64,000 bases of DNA, taken from positions 21,948,001 to 22,012,000 of the forward strand of contig NC_079883.1 in assembly GCF_029227915.1 (NCBI RefSeq), given 5' to 3'. Shown in pieces: positions 53,698 to 64,000 of this stretch (its first letter is position 1; each line of letters begins with the position of its first letter). This DNA is from Hydractinia symbiolongicarpus (Eukaryota; Cnidaria; Hydrozoa; Anthoathecata; Hydractiniidae). The notes beneath the pieces were generated by a model. That model was not told the DNA's origin. It saw nothing but the letters and a program-made list of their open reading frames with translations, and made no database searches. The translations under genes were made by a program, and so were the position numbers.

Positions 53698-54888
53698 TAA
53701 CGTTTTATTCAGTCTTTTCCCTAATGGACGTGCTGGCGGCAGGACAGTTTTGCTTTTTGTTATCTGCTTTTATGTTTGATATACTAATTTTATGATATAT
53801 ATATTTTGAAAGATACTTTTATTATGCACTTATTTGTACCTTTAATTTCTTTTTGTACAATAAAGGCAACTTAATATATCCTAAAAATCTTTAAACTAGC
53901 TAGCTAGCTAGCTAGCTAGAGGTCTCCCAAAAATGCTTTTAGGACACTGTACTGTAGCTAGCTATAAGTCCGTAATTAGTGATTAATGCTTGATTAAAGG
54001 TAATTTCATTTTATGTTTAGATATTTAAAATTGTGTATTATAAAGATATTGGCATTGGATTTTAAACTTGAATTTTTAGAGAGAAATTTTTGATTTTGGA
54101 AATTCTTTACTGGATTTGGACTTGAACTTTGTTTTTGGATTTGTAAAGAAATGTTTAGGTTGTAATATTTGTGAAGATCTAGAGAGTTATAATCCATTGT
54201 CAAAATACTTGTCAAAACTCTGCAATGTTATGTATTCCTAAAGTGAAACTTAAGCTCGCAAAATAATCTGGCTTCTTCTCTATAATGGGTGTAAAAATTT
54301 TCAATACACTGCCCATAGAGATACGGTGAACAGGTTCGGTCGCAAAATTTTAGGAATAGAGTCAGTAGTCATTTTAATTGCAAATAATTTTTATTATTTT
54401 GATATTATTATAATTTTGTTTCTCGATGATAATTAAACTAATCGTATGTTTGTCCCTTGATTCGTCTACCTAAACACTCCTATCTGAAGTCTTTCAAGAG
54501 TGGTATTAGAAAGAATACCTGTCTCTCTTCCCTGCTTTTGCTATTGCCCTATTATATTTTTGTACGCTTCCCTTATTAAAAAATATCAAAAAGAGAAAAA
54601 TGATGAGTTTAGTTTACAGACTAAAGTGTTATTCAATTTTTTGTTTTTCTATGTTATTTGTTTCAGTCACAATGTATATTTTACATGACTTTTTGTTATA
54701 TATACGTATGTCTTTATCGGTTTCTTTATCAGGACACGCAATTATAGCAGTAATTTATTACTAAAGTGTAAATCTTTATGATAAATAAATAAATTACTCT
54801 TTGAAGCTCGTTTGAATTATTGGCATAATAGTTTCATAGCAGAGAAAGCTCTGGCGACTAACTGGCGACTCAACTATTAATCAGTCCA
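53698..54888. other. Non-coding stretch with a (GCTA)n run
   Basis: Contains an agctagct microsatellite at about 53898-53919. No gene seen on either strand. Confidence 0.5.
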
Positions 54889-55010
54889 CAAGAAGTCAGT
54901 CAGCTGCCTCACGCTAAGTTCTAAAAAATCCTTATACCTTGCAAGAGCTGACAAGAAGTCAGTCAGATGCCTCACACTAAGTTCTAAAAAATCCTCATAC
55001 GTTGTAAGCG
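54889..55010. repeat. Tandem duplication of a ~60-bp segment
   Basis: Two adjacent copies of the segment from acaagaagtcagtcag to ttctaaaaaatcct(t/c)atac, differing at a few positions (cagctgcctcacgc against cagatgcctcacac). Confidence 0.8.
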
Positions 55011-55235
55011 GCACAATTCGATCGTAAAAATATGTTTAAAGTTGATTAAATATATCACTCAGTATCCCTACGTCCTACACATGTATTTAATTGCTATAGA
55101 TCAAATCAATACGCTTAAATAAATGTTGTCTGGTGCTATCCCTGTTACTTAGATAAAAAAAACGAGGACCTAGGCACGCTAAGAGTGTATACAAAACTCG
55201 TTTCTTTTTGTGTGGTTTAAGACAGTTTTCTACTA

Positions 55236-55489
55236 CGGCATATAGGGTTCAAAGTTCAACTTGCACCACCGGGCTTCAAAAATCCATAATGGCGCATAAT
55301 CTCTGAAATGGTCTACTCCCCGGCAACATCCAACAGCCCACACAGTGAGCCATCTGCCCAATTTCCCTCGCATGGGGGGGCCTGTATGGTAACATTCACT
55401 CGACCATGTTGAATCGTTGTCAAGAGGAATTAAACTCCGGTCTCCCGCACAGAGTACGAGAGCTATAACTACTAATCTACGGCGCCACG
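55236..55489 (-). mobile_element. tRNA-derived SINE
   Basis: Reading the minus strand, the element starts GTGGCGCCGTAGATTAGTAG, an A-box-like head, followed by TTATAGCTCTCG and a B-box-like GGAGTTTAATTCCTC about 45 bp later, the spacing of a pol III tRNA promoter. The 3' part (from about 55350 down) matches the fragment at 53628-53697. The 88-aa frame across it is an artefact. Upstream, a 24-bp block containing atctacggcgccacgtagat is repeated twice in tandem (about 55475-55522). Confidence 0.75.
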
Positions 55490-55954
55490 TAGATTTCAAT
55501 CTACGGCGCCACGTAGATTTCCGAGGAAAGAAGAGAAGTGTTTTGAATAAGAAAAAAAGTGTTTTTATTACATTGTATTAAGAAGAGAAGTGAGCCATAG
55601 GGGCCATCGTAGGTCAGTTTTCTAGCAGCATACTCTTTAAAACTAAGGAGAGAAAAAGGGATAGGATGTGAACTAAGGTGAAATGTTCACGCGGCGTGTC
55701 AAGATGATTTTTTTCTACGTAATGCAAATCACACCTCTCAAAAATAGAATTGACCATCGCAATAAATCTTCCATTATGAATCAACAAGATAGACAAGGCT
55801 GAGACCCGTGACCCCGTCTTACTCTTCTACCAAAACATGCAACAGTCTCTCTCATCCTCGTCCCCAGGGTCGCTTGGCCCCTGTGCCGTTGTTACGGAGC
55901 GGACAACCTTTTTTCGCCGGCTGTCAAATTAATCAAAAAAGACTTTTTATTTTT

Positions 55955-56018
55955 GTATATTTCGCATAGAAAGATATAGTTACAAAAGTTGGATTCCATG
56001 ACGTATATAATATACGTA
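55955..56018. repeat. Left arm of a 4.5-kb-spaced inverted repeat
   Basis: The arm, gtatatttcgcata at its outer end and tatataatatacgta at its inner end, is the inverted match of 60541-60602 (about 80-85 percent by eye, including the block atagttacaaaagtt). The retrotransposon at 56.3-59.9 kb lies between the arms. Confidence 0.75.
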
Positions 56019-56299
56019 ACACATACTACGGATTGATAAACGTAACTTCCTTAACAATAAGCAAGATGACTCGCAAGTAGTCTTATCATCGAGCAACTAG
56101 GTTATAGGTTTATTTCGCCGGTTTATAAATGTTACAGGTTAAAATAACTTGTAATATATACAAAAATAGCCGGACCAAAAAGAAGACACAAATTGCCTTA
56201 TCACTAAGCCCGTTGTTAAGCAAAAAGAAAGAGAGAGAGTTAAAATAATACTTAATATAATAAAGCAATATTCTATCTATATATATTCTATAAAAAGAT

Positions 56300-59040
56300 A
56301 AGTTGAATTTACAAAGGTCTATGTGAGAGTGTGCATCTAAAAATATTTACAAATGTCTATAAGATCAGTCGTTAATAATTTTTTTTTTACATTTTTCTTC
56401 ATAATATTAAGAGTTGAGTTTGTTTTAATATCATCAGATAAAAATTAATTCCATAGGTATGGTCCCCATGTCTAATTGAAAACGTGCAAGATTTTAATAA
56501 AATCTTTGGCACTACATAATTATTTTTTGAAAATCTAGTATCATAATTATGTTGTATTAAACTAAATTAGTTAGTAAACAATTTTGGTGGTATGTTTTGT
56601 TTCATCTTGTACATGAAAAAAAAAACATGATGCATATTTAATTGATAAATGTTCAAAGTCCCAATTTGAAGAAACAAGTGTTGTGTTGGTGCATATCTGT
56701 CTAAACCAAAAATTATGCGACAAGCATGTTTTTGTTTATACAACTTTTTTAATTTATTTACATTGTTACTGGCCCAGGATATATTACAATACGTTGAGTA
56801 GCTGTGTATAAAAGAAAAATAAAGGTTTTTTTAAGCAATGGACATTTAAGTATCGTTTGGCCTTATATAATATCCCTAAGTTTTTAGAGATTTTATTTTC
56901 AAGGGTTTGTATATGTTTACTTCATGTTAATAATTCGTCTAAAAGTACGCCAAGAAATTTTATTGTTTCTTCTCTCTTCATGTTTACGTTATTAATTGGT
57001 AGATGGTAGTTTGAGTGGAATATTATCAGTTTTGTAGCGGTTATAGAATAACACATATTTAGTTTTACTTATATTAAGTGAGAGTTTATTTGCTTTAAAC
57101 CATTCGTTTATATGCGCAAGTTCTTGGTTAGCTATTTTAAATAAATCGACTTTGTTAGTATGGGAGTAAAAAAGATTAGTATCGTCAGCAAATAGAATAA
57201 ATCTCAATATTTTAGACGAATTGTGTAAGTCGTTTATGTAGATTAAAAACGGTAAGGGTCCAAAATTGGATCCTTATGGAACACCACATCTTATTAGTTG
57301 AAAGAGGGTCAATTTATCGTCGTATGCTATGCATTGTTTTCGGTTAGTCAAGTAATTTGTAAACCATTTCAAATTGTTGTTTTGCACACCGTAAGATTTT
57401 ATTTTGGATAAAAGAATATTATGATTTACAGTATCAAAAGCCTTTGAGAGATCAATGAATATCCCTAGTGTAAACAACCTTTTATTAAAGGATTCCGATA
57501 ATTCACTTACCAATTCTATGACTGCATGATCCGTCGAATCGTGCTTTCGGAAACCAAATTGTTTGTCATATAAAATGTTATTTTGTACTAGATGGTCGTA
57601 GAGACGGTTATACATTATTCTTTCAAGAACTTTTGAGAAGCATGGCAATACGGAAATATGTATATAATTAGTAACATCGGAGTTTTCTCCTGATTTAAAT
57701 ATTGGAGTCACTCTAGCATTTTTTAATTGGTCTGGAAACTGTCCATACTTTAAGGAAAGACTAAAGATATAGAATAGAGATTGTTCAATAATATCATTAC
57801 ATCTTTCTACAATATTTACACTAATATCGTCAAGCCCTGGACTTTTGTTTGGCTGTAATGATGAAAAAGTACTTAGCAATTCTTTTATGGTAAGTTCAGA
57901 TTCACTCATTAGAGTATTGCAAGTATCTAAGTAAGAGCTGTGTGTTTTTGTGGAAGATGGAATTTTAGCAGCTAGTTTTGGTCCAACATTGATAAAAAAC
58001 TCGTTGAATTTGTTAGCAATTTTATCTTTTCGGAATGTAAGTTCATTTTCAATTATAAGTTGTTTTGGAAATTTCTCAATGTTGTCTTTGGTTTTGTCAA
58101 TTATTTTTTTAATAACGCTCCAGGTTTTCTTAGTATTCCCTATTGATTTCGCTATTTGACCTGCATAATAATTCTTTTTTGCTCGCTTTTTAAGTTCAAA
58201 AATAGACTCATCAGATAGTAAGAAGGTCGGGAAATGATCAGATACATCAGTTTCAATCACTCCAGTTTGATATTCGTTGTTATGAAAATTATTTGTGATT
58301 ATGTTATCAATTATGGTAGCAGATGTCAAAGTCACTCTCGTAGGTTTGGTTATTGTTGGAATAATATTATGTTGAAGGAGCGCATCTACAAAGGTTTTAC
58401 TTCATTATTTGATGTATATTCAAGAAGGTTTAAATTTAGATCTCCGGCGATGTAAATGTGCTTATTTAAGTGGTCTAGTTTAGTGAGGTGTGATTTAAAG
58501 TGTCGTTTAAATTCTTTGAAGATTCTAGCAGGTTTTCTATACATAACAGTTACAATTATATTTCTAGTGTTTTTGTTTATAAAGTTCAACGGTTAATGAT
58601 TCACAGACGTCAGTATTTATACTCAAGTTACTTCTTAATTTATAATTAATAGCGTTGTGTATAAAAAGACATGTACCACCACCAGTCCTATTTCCTGAAC
58701 GTGGTTGATGTATTGACTTATAACCCGGAATGTTAAAATTTGAATTCGTTACCATGTGTTCCTTGAGCCAGGTTTCTGTTACACAAATGATTTTGAAATT
58801 AAATTTAAGGTTGCATAACATTGTTTTCAGATTTTCGAAGTTTTTGCTTATACTTCTTGTGTTAATGTTAAGCAATGAAAATTTGTTTCTACATTTTGCA
58901 GCATGAGTTTTTGCTTCAATCGGAGAAGAATTAGTAGTTTCAATTTTTAGATTTTTAAAATAACTCAAGTCTGGATCAGTCATGTCGTTCAATGTTAAGT
59001 TAGAGTTTAATATATCGAAAAAAGATGTGTTATCATCCAT
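56300..59040 (-). pseudogene. Decayed non-LTR retrotransposon ORF2 (EN + RT)
   Basis: Endonuclease-like part from 59040 (LNINTRSISKNFENL, ICVTETWL, then after a frameshift YIAGDLNLNLLEY). Reverse transcriptase from about 58335 (LQPNKSPGLDDI, LKNARVTPIFKSG, GIFIDLSKAFDTVNH, and the catalytic FADDTN near 57185). Breaks: frameshifts near 58575, 58390 and 57000, and a CAA-to-TAA-type stop at about 57274 just before GSNFGPLPFLIYINDL. The APE-type endonuclease, FADD box and separate ORF1 fit the CR1/L2-Jockey side of non-LTR elements; the clade is tentative. The 3' end is not sharply defined and may reach about 56.3 kb. Confidence 0.85.
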
Positions 59041-59090
59041 TTTTGTGTTAAGTTGTTATACTATGTTAAAATAAAAAATAAAAAAGTGAG

Positions 59091-59894
59091 TTAGTTTTCG
59101 CCTGTATTTTTCTCTTTGAATTCTCTTGTGATCAGTCTATCATAAACAATTCGCGAGAATTTTCCGTTTTCCCTGTCTTTTTTCATTTGTACTCTCAATT
59201 CCTTTCTTATTTTGGTTGTTGCATCCGAAAAATCCTCATTAATGTAGATGTTCGTGTCCTTTAATCTGTTAGCATTTTTTAATATTAGGAGTTTCTCTTT
59301 GTAATTCAGTAATTTAAATATTATTGTCCGTGGTCTGGCGTTATCTTGTGCTGTATATGGTCCCATTCTATGGATTCTTTCAATGTCTCTGTCTTTTGTG
59401 ATGATTAATCGATTTTTAAACAACCTCTGTACCTTGTCTTCGATTTCCTCTGAATTCTCTCCCTCTGTTTCACCAATCCCATCTATACGAAGATTGTGTC
59501 GACGATTTCTGTCTTCTAGTGTTCGTATTTTGTGTTTCAGTTCTGTTTGTTTTTCTACGTATATTTTTTCTTTTGTTACTCGTTGCTGTTCGTTTGTTTG
59601 TTTAATCTCCTCAATCTTTTCGTTTAATGCTTTATCCATGTCCTTTATTTCGTCATCAATTAACCCTTGCGTAAATTCAAGGCTTGTTTTAAATTCACCA
59701 ACCGTTGATTCCAATTCCTTTTATTTGTTTTTTATTAGTTTGATTCTTTCATTAAAACTTTTTACTTGCTCTGTCAGTTTTTCAATTTTTTCAGTTACAA
59801 TTTTTGCGTTGCTTGTAATTATATTTAACAATGACTGTTCTTGAATCTCAAACTTTTCTTTCATGAGTTCGGTTATCTCTTCAATTGATGCCAT
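59091..59894 (-). pseudogene. Non-LTR retrotransposon ORF1 (coiled-coil, RRM-like)
   Basis: ORF1 starts at 59894 (MASIEEITELMKEKFEIQ) and is in frame to the stop at 59091 except for one TAA at about 59719. The first two thirds is a long heptad-type coiled coil rich in Lys and Glu. It is followed by RRHNLRIDGIGE, ERIHRMGPYT and RPRTIIFKLLNYKEK, the RNA-binding region of LINE ORF1 proteins (Transposase_22 type). It would bind element RNA as a trimer. It lies directly upstream of ORF2 with a 50-bp gap. The single stop suggests fairly recent inactivation. Confidence 0.85.
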
Positions 59895-60540
59895 TATGAT
59901 TAAAAAATTTAAATTAAATTAAACCAACGATTACAACAAAAATATTTTTAATTTTACTAGAAAAATTCTTCAGCTCAAAAAACACGTCTGCTCTCAATCA
60001 ACTCTGTTATGTCTACGCAAAACCTGGTCTCATTGTTACTGTTTGTGGGATGGTATTTATTTACAGTTCAATGTTACAAACAAGTGTATTCGAATCAACA
60101 TAGCTATTTACAAATACAAGAAGTTTAATAAAATTGAGTGCACAGAAAAGAGTTAATAAATTTAAAAAGATGTTTTGCTTTCCAAGTCCAAATCAAATCA
60201 CTTTGGAGCAGGTTTTCACTTTATACCAAACTATGTTCTCTCCGAAACGTCTTCTATATTTTATTAAAGCTGATACAAATATAGACACTGGCCCCTACAT
60301 ACAAAATAGACTGTTTTTAGTTTTTCTAAATGGTGGATAGTATTGGCCTGCAGATCTTGTTGTGTATTTGTTTTGAGGAATATAACAGGTATTATAAGAT
60401 ATTATTTCTTGCTTTTTACATTAAACAAAGCGTTATTCCGTGTCCCTCATATTTTTGTCAAAATTATATTTTGTAAAAAAAAGAACACAAAAGATAACAT
60501 ATATTATAGATATTATATATGTATATATGTATTATAATAT
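59895..60540. other. 5' side of the retrotransposon, non-coding
   Basis: Probably contains the element's 5' untranslated region up to about 60.05 kb. The remainder up to the right inverted-repeat arm shows no gene. Confidence 0.45.
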
Positions 60541-60602
60541 TACGTATATTATATAAGTTTATGGAAACTTTTGTAACTATACCTTTTTTATGCGAAATAT
60601 AC
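60541..60602. repeat. Right arm of the 4.5-kb-spaced inverted repeat
   Basis: Inverted partner of 55955-56018, ending tgcgaaatatac. Similarity stops sharply outside both arms, as expected for terminal inverted repeats of a DNA element into which the non-LTR element may have inserted. Confidence 0.75.
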
Positions 60603-60742
60603 CTACATACATACATAACAATATAGTTTCCTCGCCCATTCAAACCAATTCGCAGCAGAGATGTAATTGAATCTTAATGCGTTTTCCGATTATCTAAAGG
60701 TGCTAATTTCAAAACCGTTGTTTGTCCTCACGGATTTAGGAC

Positions 60743-61010
60743 CCTTACTATAAAAAATGGTGCTGTTTATTCCATCTGGCATCTTTTTTTCTTTTTTCCT
60801 TGTGTCTTATGACTTTTCCCATAGCTCCATTTGACATTATACGTTGCTTATGGGACAAAACAGATAAAAAATTCTTAAGCCTAACGGTGAACTATCAGAA
60901 AACGCAGCCCCGTTGAAGGGGAAACTCCTCTGAAAATCTGTGAGTCAATTTAAGAATCAGTGGTTTTGTAATCACAAACGCCAGTATAATCGCACATATA
61001 ATCATAGTAA
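60743..61010 (+). repeat. Dispersed repeat, copy A
   Basis: Runs from tataaaaaatggtgctgttt to about caaacgccagtataatcgca and matches 62353-62630 in the same orientation (mutual similarity about 80-85 percent by eye). It is non-coding. Confidence 0.75.
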
Positions 61011-62352
61011 TAACCCCCGTCCAAGTAAACTTTACAACATCGTGGAAACAGTGGGGCATGGTTACCGACATGCGGAAAGTATGTACAGCGGGCGTTCCCC
61101 GTGGAATTTTCTTCGCAGGCTAATGACTAGTAGTGTATAATAACTATGGTTTAATATACCGCTCATACTTTAACCGCAAATTTTGGTTGATTGAAAAGCA
61201 AAACCGAACGTGGGACGATGTTAACCTAACATATAACGAGTTAATATTGGACCGAATCCTTAAAACGCCTAACCTTTTAAACTTAAGTTTTGAATGTCGT
61301 AAACAGAGTAATTAAAAAATGTTTAAAATTTACTGTCAGACTGGTATTAAAAATTGAAAGAGCTTGTAACCCATGTGTAAAAATGATTTTTAAGTTACCC
61401 TAATCCGCAGGTGCTATTGTGGTGAAAGGAAAAAAACGGAAAAACTTTGCATGTTAAAATTAAAGGAAAATTATCAGGACAAATAAATAAAATACAGCAT
61501 GTGTCCCACCTGCTTCTAGGCAAAATGATTTTCTGCTGCTTTCGAGAATTTTTTAAGTGTTTTGAATTTTTCTCTGATAGGGTGTTTAGCTAAAATTTCA
61601 AAATTTCATATTACTAACTTTGCGGTATTTATCATACTAAATCCCAGTTAGCTGGTCAGATTAGTTTCTTGCGCGTTCCAATACAACAAAACTTATAAGA
61701 CCTGGGAACAAGCTTGTGTGTAAAATGAACACACTGCTTTCAGCTTGTGAAGGTGTACGGGATAGTGCTAATGACGTCACACTAATAATTTAACTTAGCT
61801 TGTTGACAAATACAAGTTTTTATTTGTGTTGACGATGTGTGTACACAGAATACAAGTGACGTCAGACACAAAAGCAATAGAATATTTCGTTTATTCCTTG
61901 TTTATTGACAAAAACAATGATGTTATTGTTGTTGTTATTGTTTTTGTTTTGACCGTTATATAAACAAAGATTACAAAGTGATGAAGTTGACAAAGTTGAC
62001 TTAGTTGACAAAGTATGAGTGATTTGTGACAACTTTTCTCTAATGCAATCTCCCTTGTTTTTGTGATTTATTATCCAACGCGGAAAACACTTTGTTTGTA
62101 GAGTTTGCTTCAACAGTAATAACTCAAAATCTACAAAAATTATTAACTTATTAATTTTTTTAACTTCTAATTTTTTTCATAAATATATTTTTGCTATATT
62201 TTGTTCCATATTACTTCTATACTCCTTTTATAAACATGTGCTTGCAGTAAACTTCAGTCCTGTTTATAGCGCTTTTGCTTTCCCTCCCCTTTTATTGAAA
62301 TATTAAAAAGCGCCCCCTCACGAATGACCTCTCTTCTTTAAAAAGACCCCCT
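61011..62352. other. Non-coding stretch between repeat copies
   Basis: No supported gene. A (AAC/GTT)n run at 61919-61945 accounts for the poly-Asn part of a minus-strand open frame. Confidence 0.5.
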
Positions 62353-62630
62353 CCTATAAAAAATGGCGCTGTTTATTCCATCAGGCGTTCTTTTTTTCCT
62401 TTTTCCCCTGTGTCGTATGACTTTTTCCATGGCTCTTTTTGACATTTTACGTTGCTTGTGGGACAAAACGGATAAAAAATTCCTGAGCCTAACGGAGGAC
62501 TATCGGAAAATACAGCGGCGTTAAAGGACAAACTCTTCTGAAAATCTATATTATAACACTCCAGTCCGTCTGTCTGTGAGCCAACTTAAGATTCAGTGGA
62601 TCTGTAATCAAAAAAGCCATTATGATCGTA
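62353..62630 (+). repeat. Dispersed repeat, copy B
   Basis: Matches copy A at 60743-61010 but carries about 30 extra bases near 62550-62575 (tataacactccagtccgtct), which resembles the gacagacg block of the other dispersed family. Either copy A lost this block or copy B gained it. Confidence 0.75.
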
Positions 62631-63850
62631 CCTTTAAAAAGGGTGATTATACTAAACGGCGCTAATCGTTCTTTTAACAATCCACGAAGGTTCAGATAAA
62701 GATATAAACTTTGAATTTTATTAGACAAACTGCTTTTTTAACTATGGTTATTTCATAACTAAAGTTTATTCAAAACACATGCTAAAATTATTATTTCTCT
62801 GCCTAGCGGAAAGAAAAGCAAGGTCTCTGCAATATATTTAATTAGCGCCCAACTCTAACCCTTGAAAGATCTTTCTCTCAATTAATCGTTTCTCCACAAA
62901 GTTCTGTAAGAATATGGTCGCTCGGGTGCTTGTTTGACTAAATACAGTACTAATCGAAGCCTGCTATTTCTTGTATATCACTTTTGGTTCTGGATAAGGA
63001 GAGCGACAGAAAATTAAAATTGTAGGCACAGTCTTTAAAAAAAATCCGACCTTCCAGTAACAAAGTAATAACAAAAATGACATCATGTTAAAATTTATGA
63101 CAGGTCACTTACAAAATTTTTATACAGATCTTTCCGACAAAGAAAAACATACAAAGTAGCATAATTTTTCCGTCGGTGTAAATAATTGACGCGAAAAAAA
63201 TCTGTTGTCAAACATGGCTATATAACGCTAAGGAGATACAAAACAATTATGTAAATAAATGAAAAAAAATACTGAAGCGAAAACAGAAAAAAAAACAATG
63301 TATTAAATATATCAAATACCCATAAAATGCATCGGCTAAGGTTTATTATTAAAAAACAAAACATAACTATAACCTCATTGGTGGATCAGTTTTTTTGTTA
63401 CGAATGAAAAAGTTGAATTCATTTCCTGTTTCTTTTTTTCGGAAAAAAGCAAAACGCATAATTTTATTAAACAGAAAGGTAGTTTGAAGTGTTGTTTAGC
63501 TATGCTTTTTCCAGGGGAAAAATCCGGGTTTTAGACTTATTGTATTGAGAAACAGTATTATATTGTAGCGCGTAGTAAATGCAAGCAATGGGGAACGCCC
63601 CCCATTAAAAAAAACATATCAAACACGAAGAGATCCACTCTGAACATGGTTGTTCCATTTTATCTTCATTGAAGGAATTTCATTTTAAAGTACGAATTCC
63701 ACGCGTACATTAGACAATTAGCAGTAGTTTTTAAACAAAACTTAATTACCAACCACGTTTTCCGGAGGTTCTTTCCTGTTTGATATTTAGGCCAATAAGT
63801 AAGCGATATAAAGTCATCAGGCAACAAACTTATTGGACAAGGACGCTAAA
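62631..63850. other. Non-coding stretch, no gene seen
   Basis: AT-rich. May include the 3' untranslated region of the partial gene at the right edge (minus strand). Confidence 0.45.
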
Positions 63851-64000
63851 TTACTGCTGAAGGACGAAATCGTTAAGCAACATTTTATGACTCCAGTATT
63901 CATTAATATCAGGATGGGTAGCATAAGAACAAAGCATTTTCTGAAGATTGTTTCCACATCTAAAAATCGTCCACATTCCTGTCTGCGCGTTCCCTTCTTC
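63851..64000 (-). CDS. Partial C-terminal exon of an unidentified gene at the right edge
   Basis: Reading inward from the right edge on the minus strand, one frame is open for 49 codons from base 64000 to a TAA at 63851-63853. The peptide (EEGNAQTGMWTIFRCGNN, later SYATHPDINEYWSHKMLL, ending NDFVLQQ) has a globular, low-bias composition unlike its surroundings. No Met or acceptor is visible, so the exon continues beyond the window. Family unknown. Confidence 0.4.
   Translation of the reverse strand, partial: EEGNAQTGMWTIFRCGNNLQKMLCSYATHPDINEYWSHKMLLNDFVLQQ

Noticed and set aside
55233-55499. 88-aa minus-strand frame
   Set aside because: It coincides with the tRNA-derived SINE and has no independent support.
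59383-59844. 153-aa plus-strand frame rich in Ser and Phe
   Set aside because: Antisense shadow of the coiled-coil ORF1 of the retrotransposon.

Overview
The window is AT-rich eukaryotic DNA with spliced genes (GT/AG introns of about 60 bp to 1.7 kb), long non-coding stretches and many small repeats. The proteins are animal proteins: class A GPCRs, a polypeptide GalNAc-transferase, an Ly6/uPAR-type GPI protein, mitochondrial ABCB10, SDHAF1 and GSKIP. Gene density, AT bias, the tandem orphan GPCRs and an internal TTAGGG telomere-like run suggest a cnidarian, possibly a hydrozoan. That is inference; no sequence here fixes the species.

Layout. 1-7.5 kb: the last exon of an unidentified plus-strand gene, an 11-bp and a large 14-bp minisatellite, a near-perfect 35-bp-arm hairpin and one weak candidate exon. 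7.5-8.6 kb (minus): a complete four-exon LU-domain protein. 10-24 kb (plus): a tandem array of four GPCR units in duplicated blocks. Three are intact and the second is cut off at TM4 by an internal deletion. In every unit the start ATG appears to be the last codon of a small 5' exon. 24.6-33.6 kb (minus): a GALNT gene reconstructed as 15 exons that join in phase to 538 aa. 35-39.4 kb (minus): GSKIP, and a TTF1/DMTF1-like Myb/SANT gene of which the large last exon and possibly one more exon are visible. 40.7-47.5 kb (minus): ABCB10, 12 exons in phase, 658 aa. 49.6-49.9 kb (minus): SDHAF1.

50-64 kb is mostly repeat-derived: a 312-bp MITE with exact 17-bp TIRs, a tRNA-derived SINE, a decayed ORF1 + EN/RT non-LTR retrotransposon lying between 62-64-bp inverted repeats 4.5 kb apart, a direct duplication near 61/62.5 kb, and a probable partial exon running off the right edge.

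The genes do not form one pathway. ABCB10 and SDHAF1 are both mitochondrial and lie 2 kb apart on the same strand. GALNT and the LU protein belong to the secretory pathway and cell surface. The GPCR array is a local sensory or peptide-receptor-like expansion. All exon models were derived by eye from reading frame, splice consensus and phase, and were not checked by alignment or RNA data.
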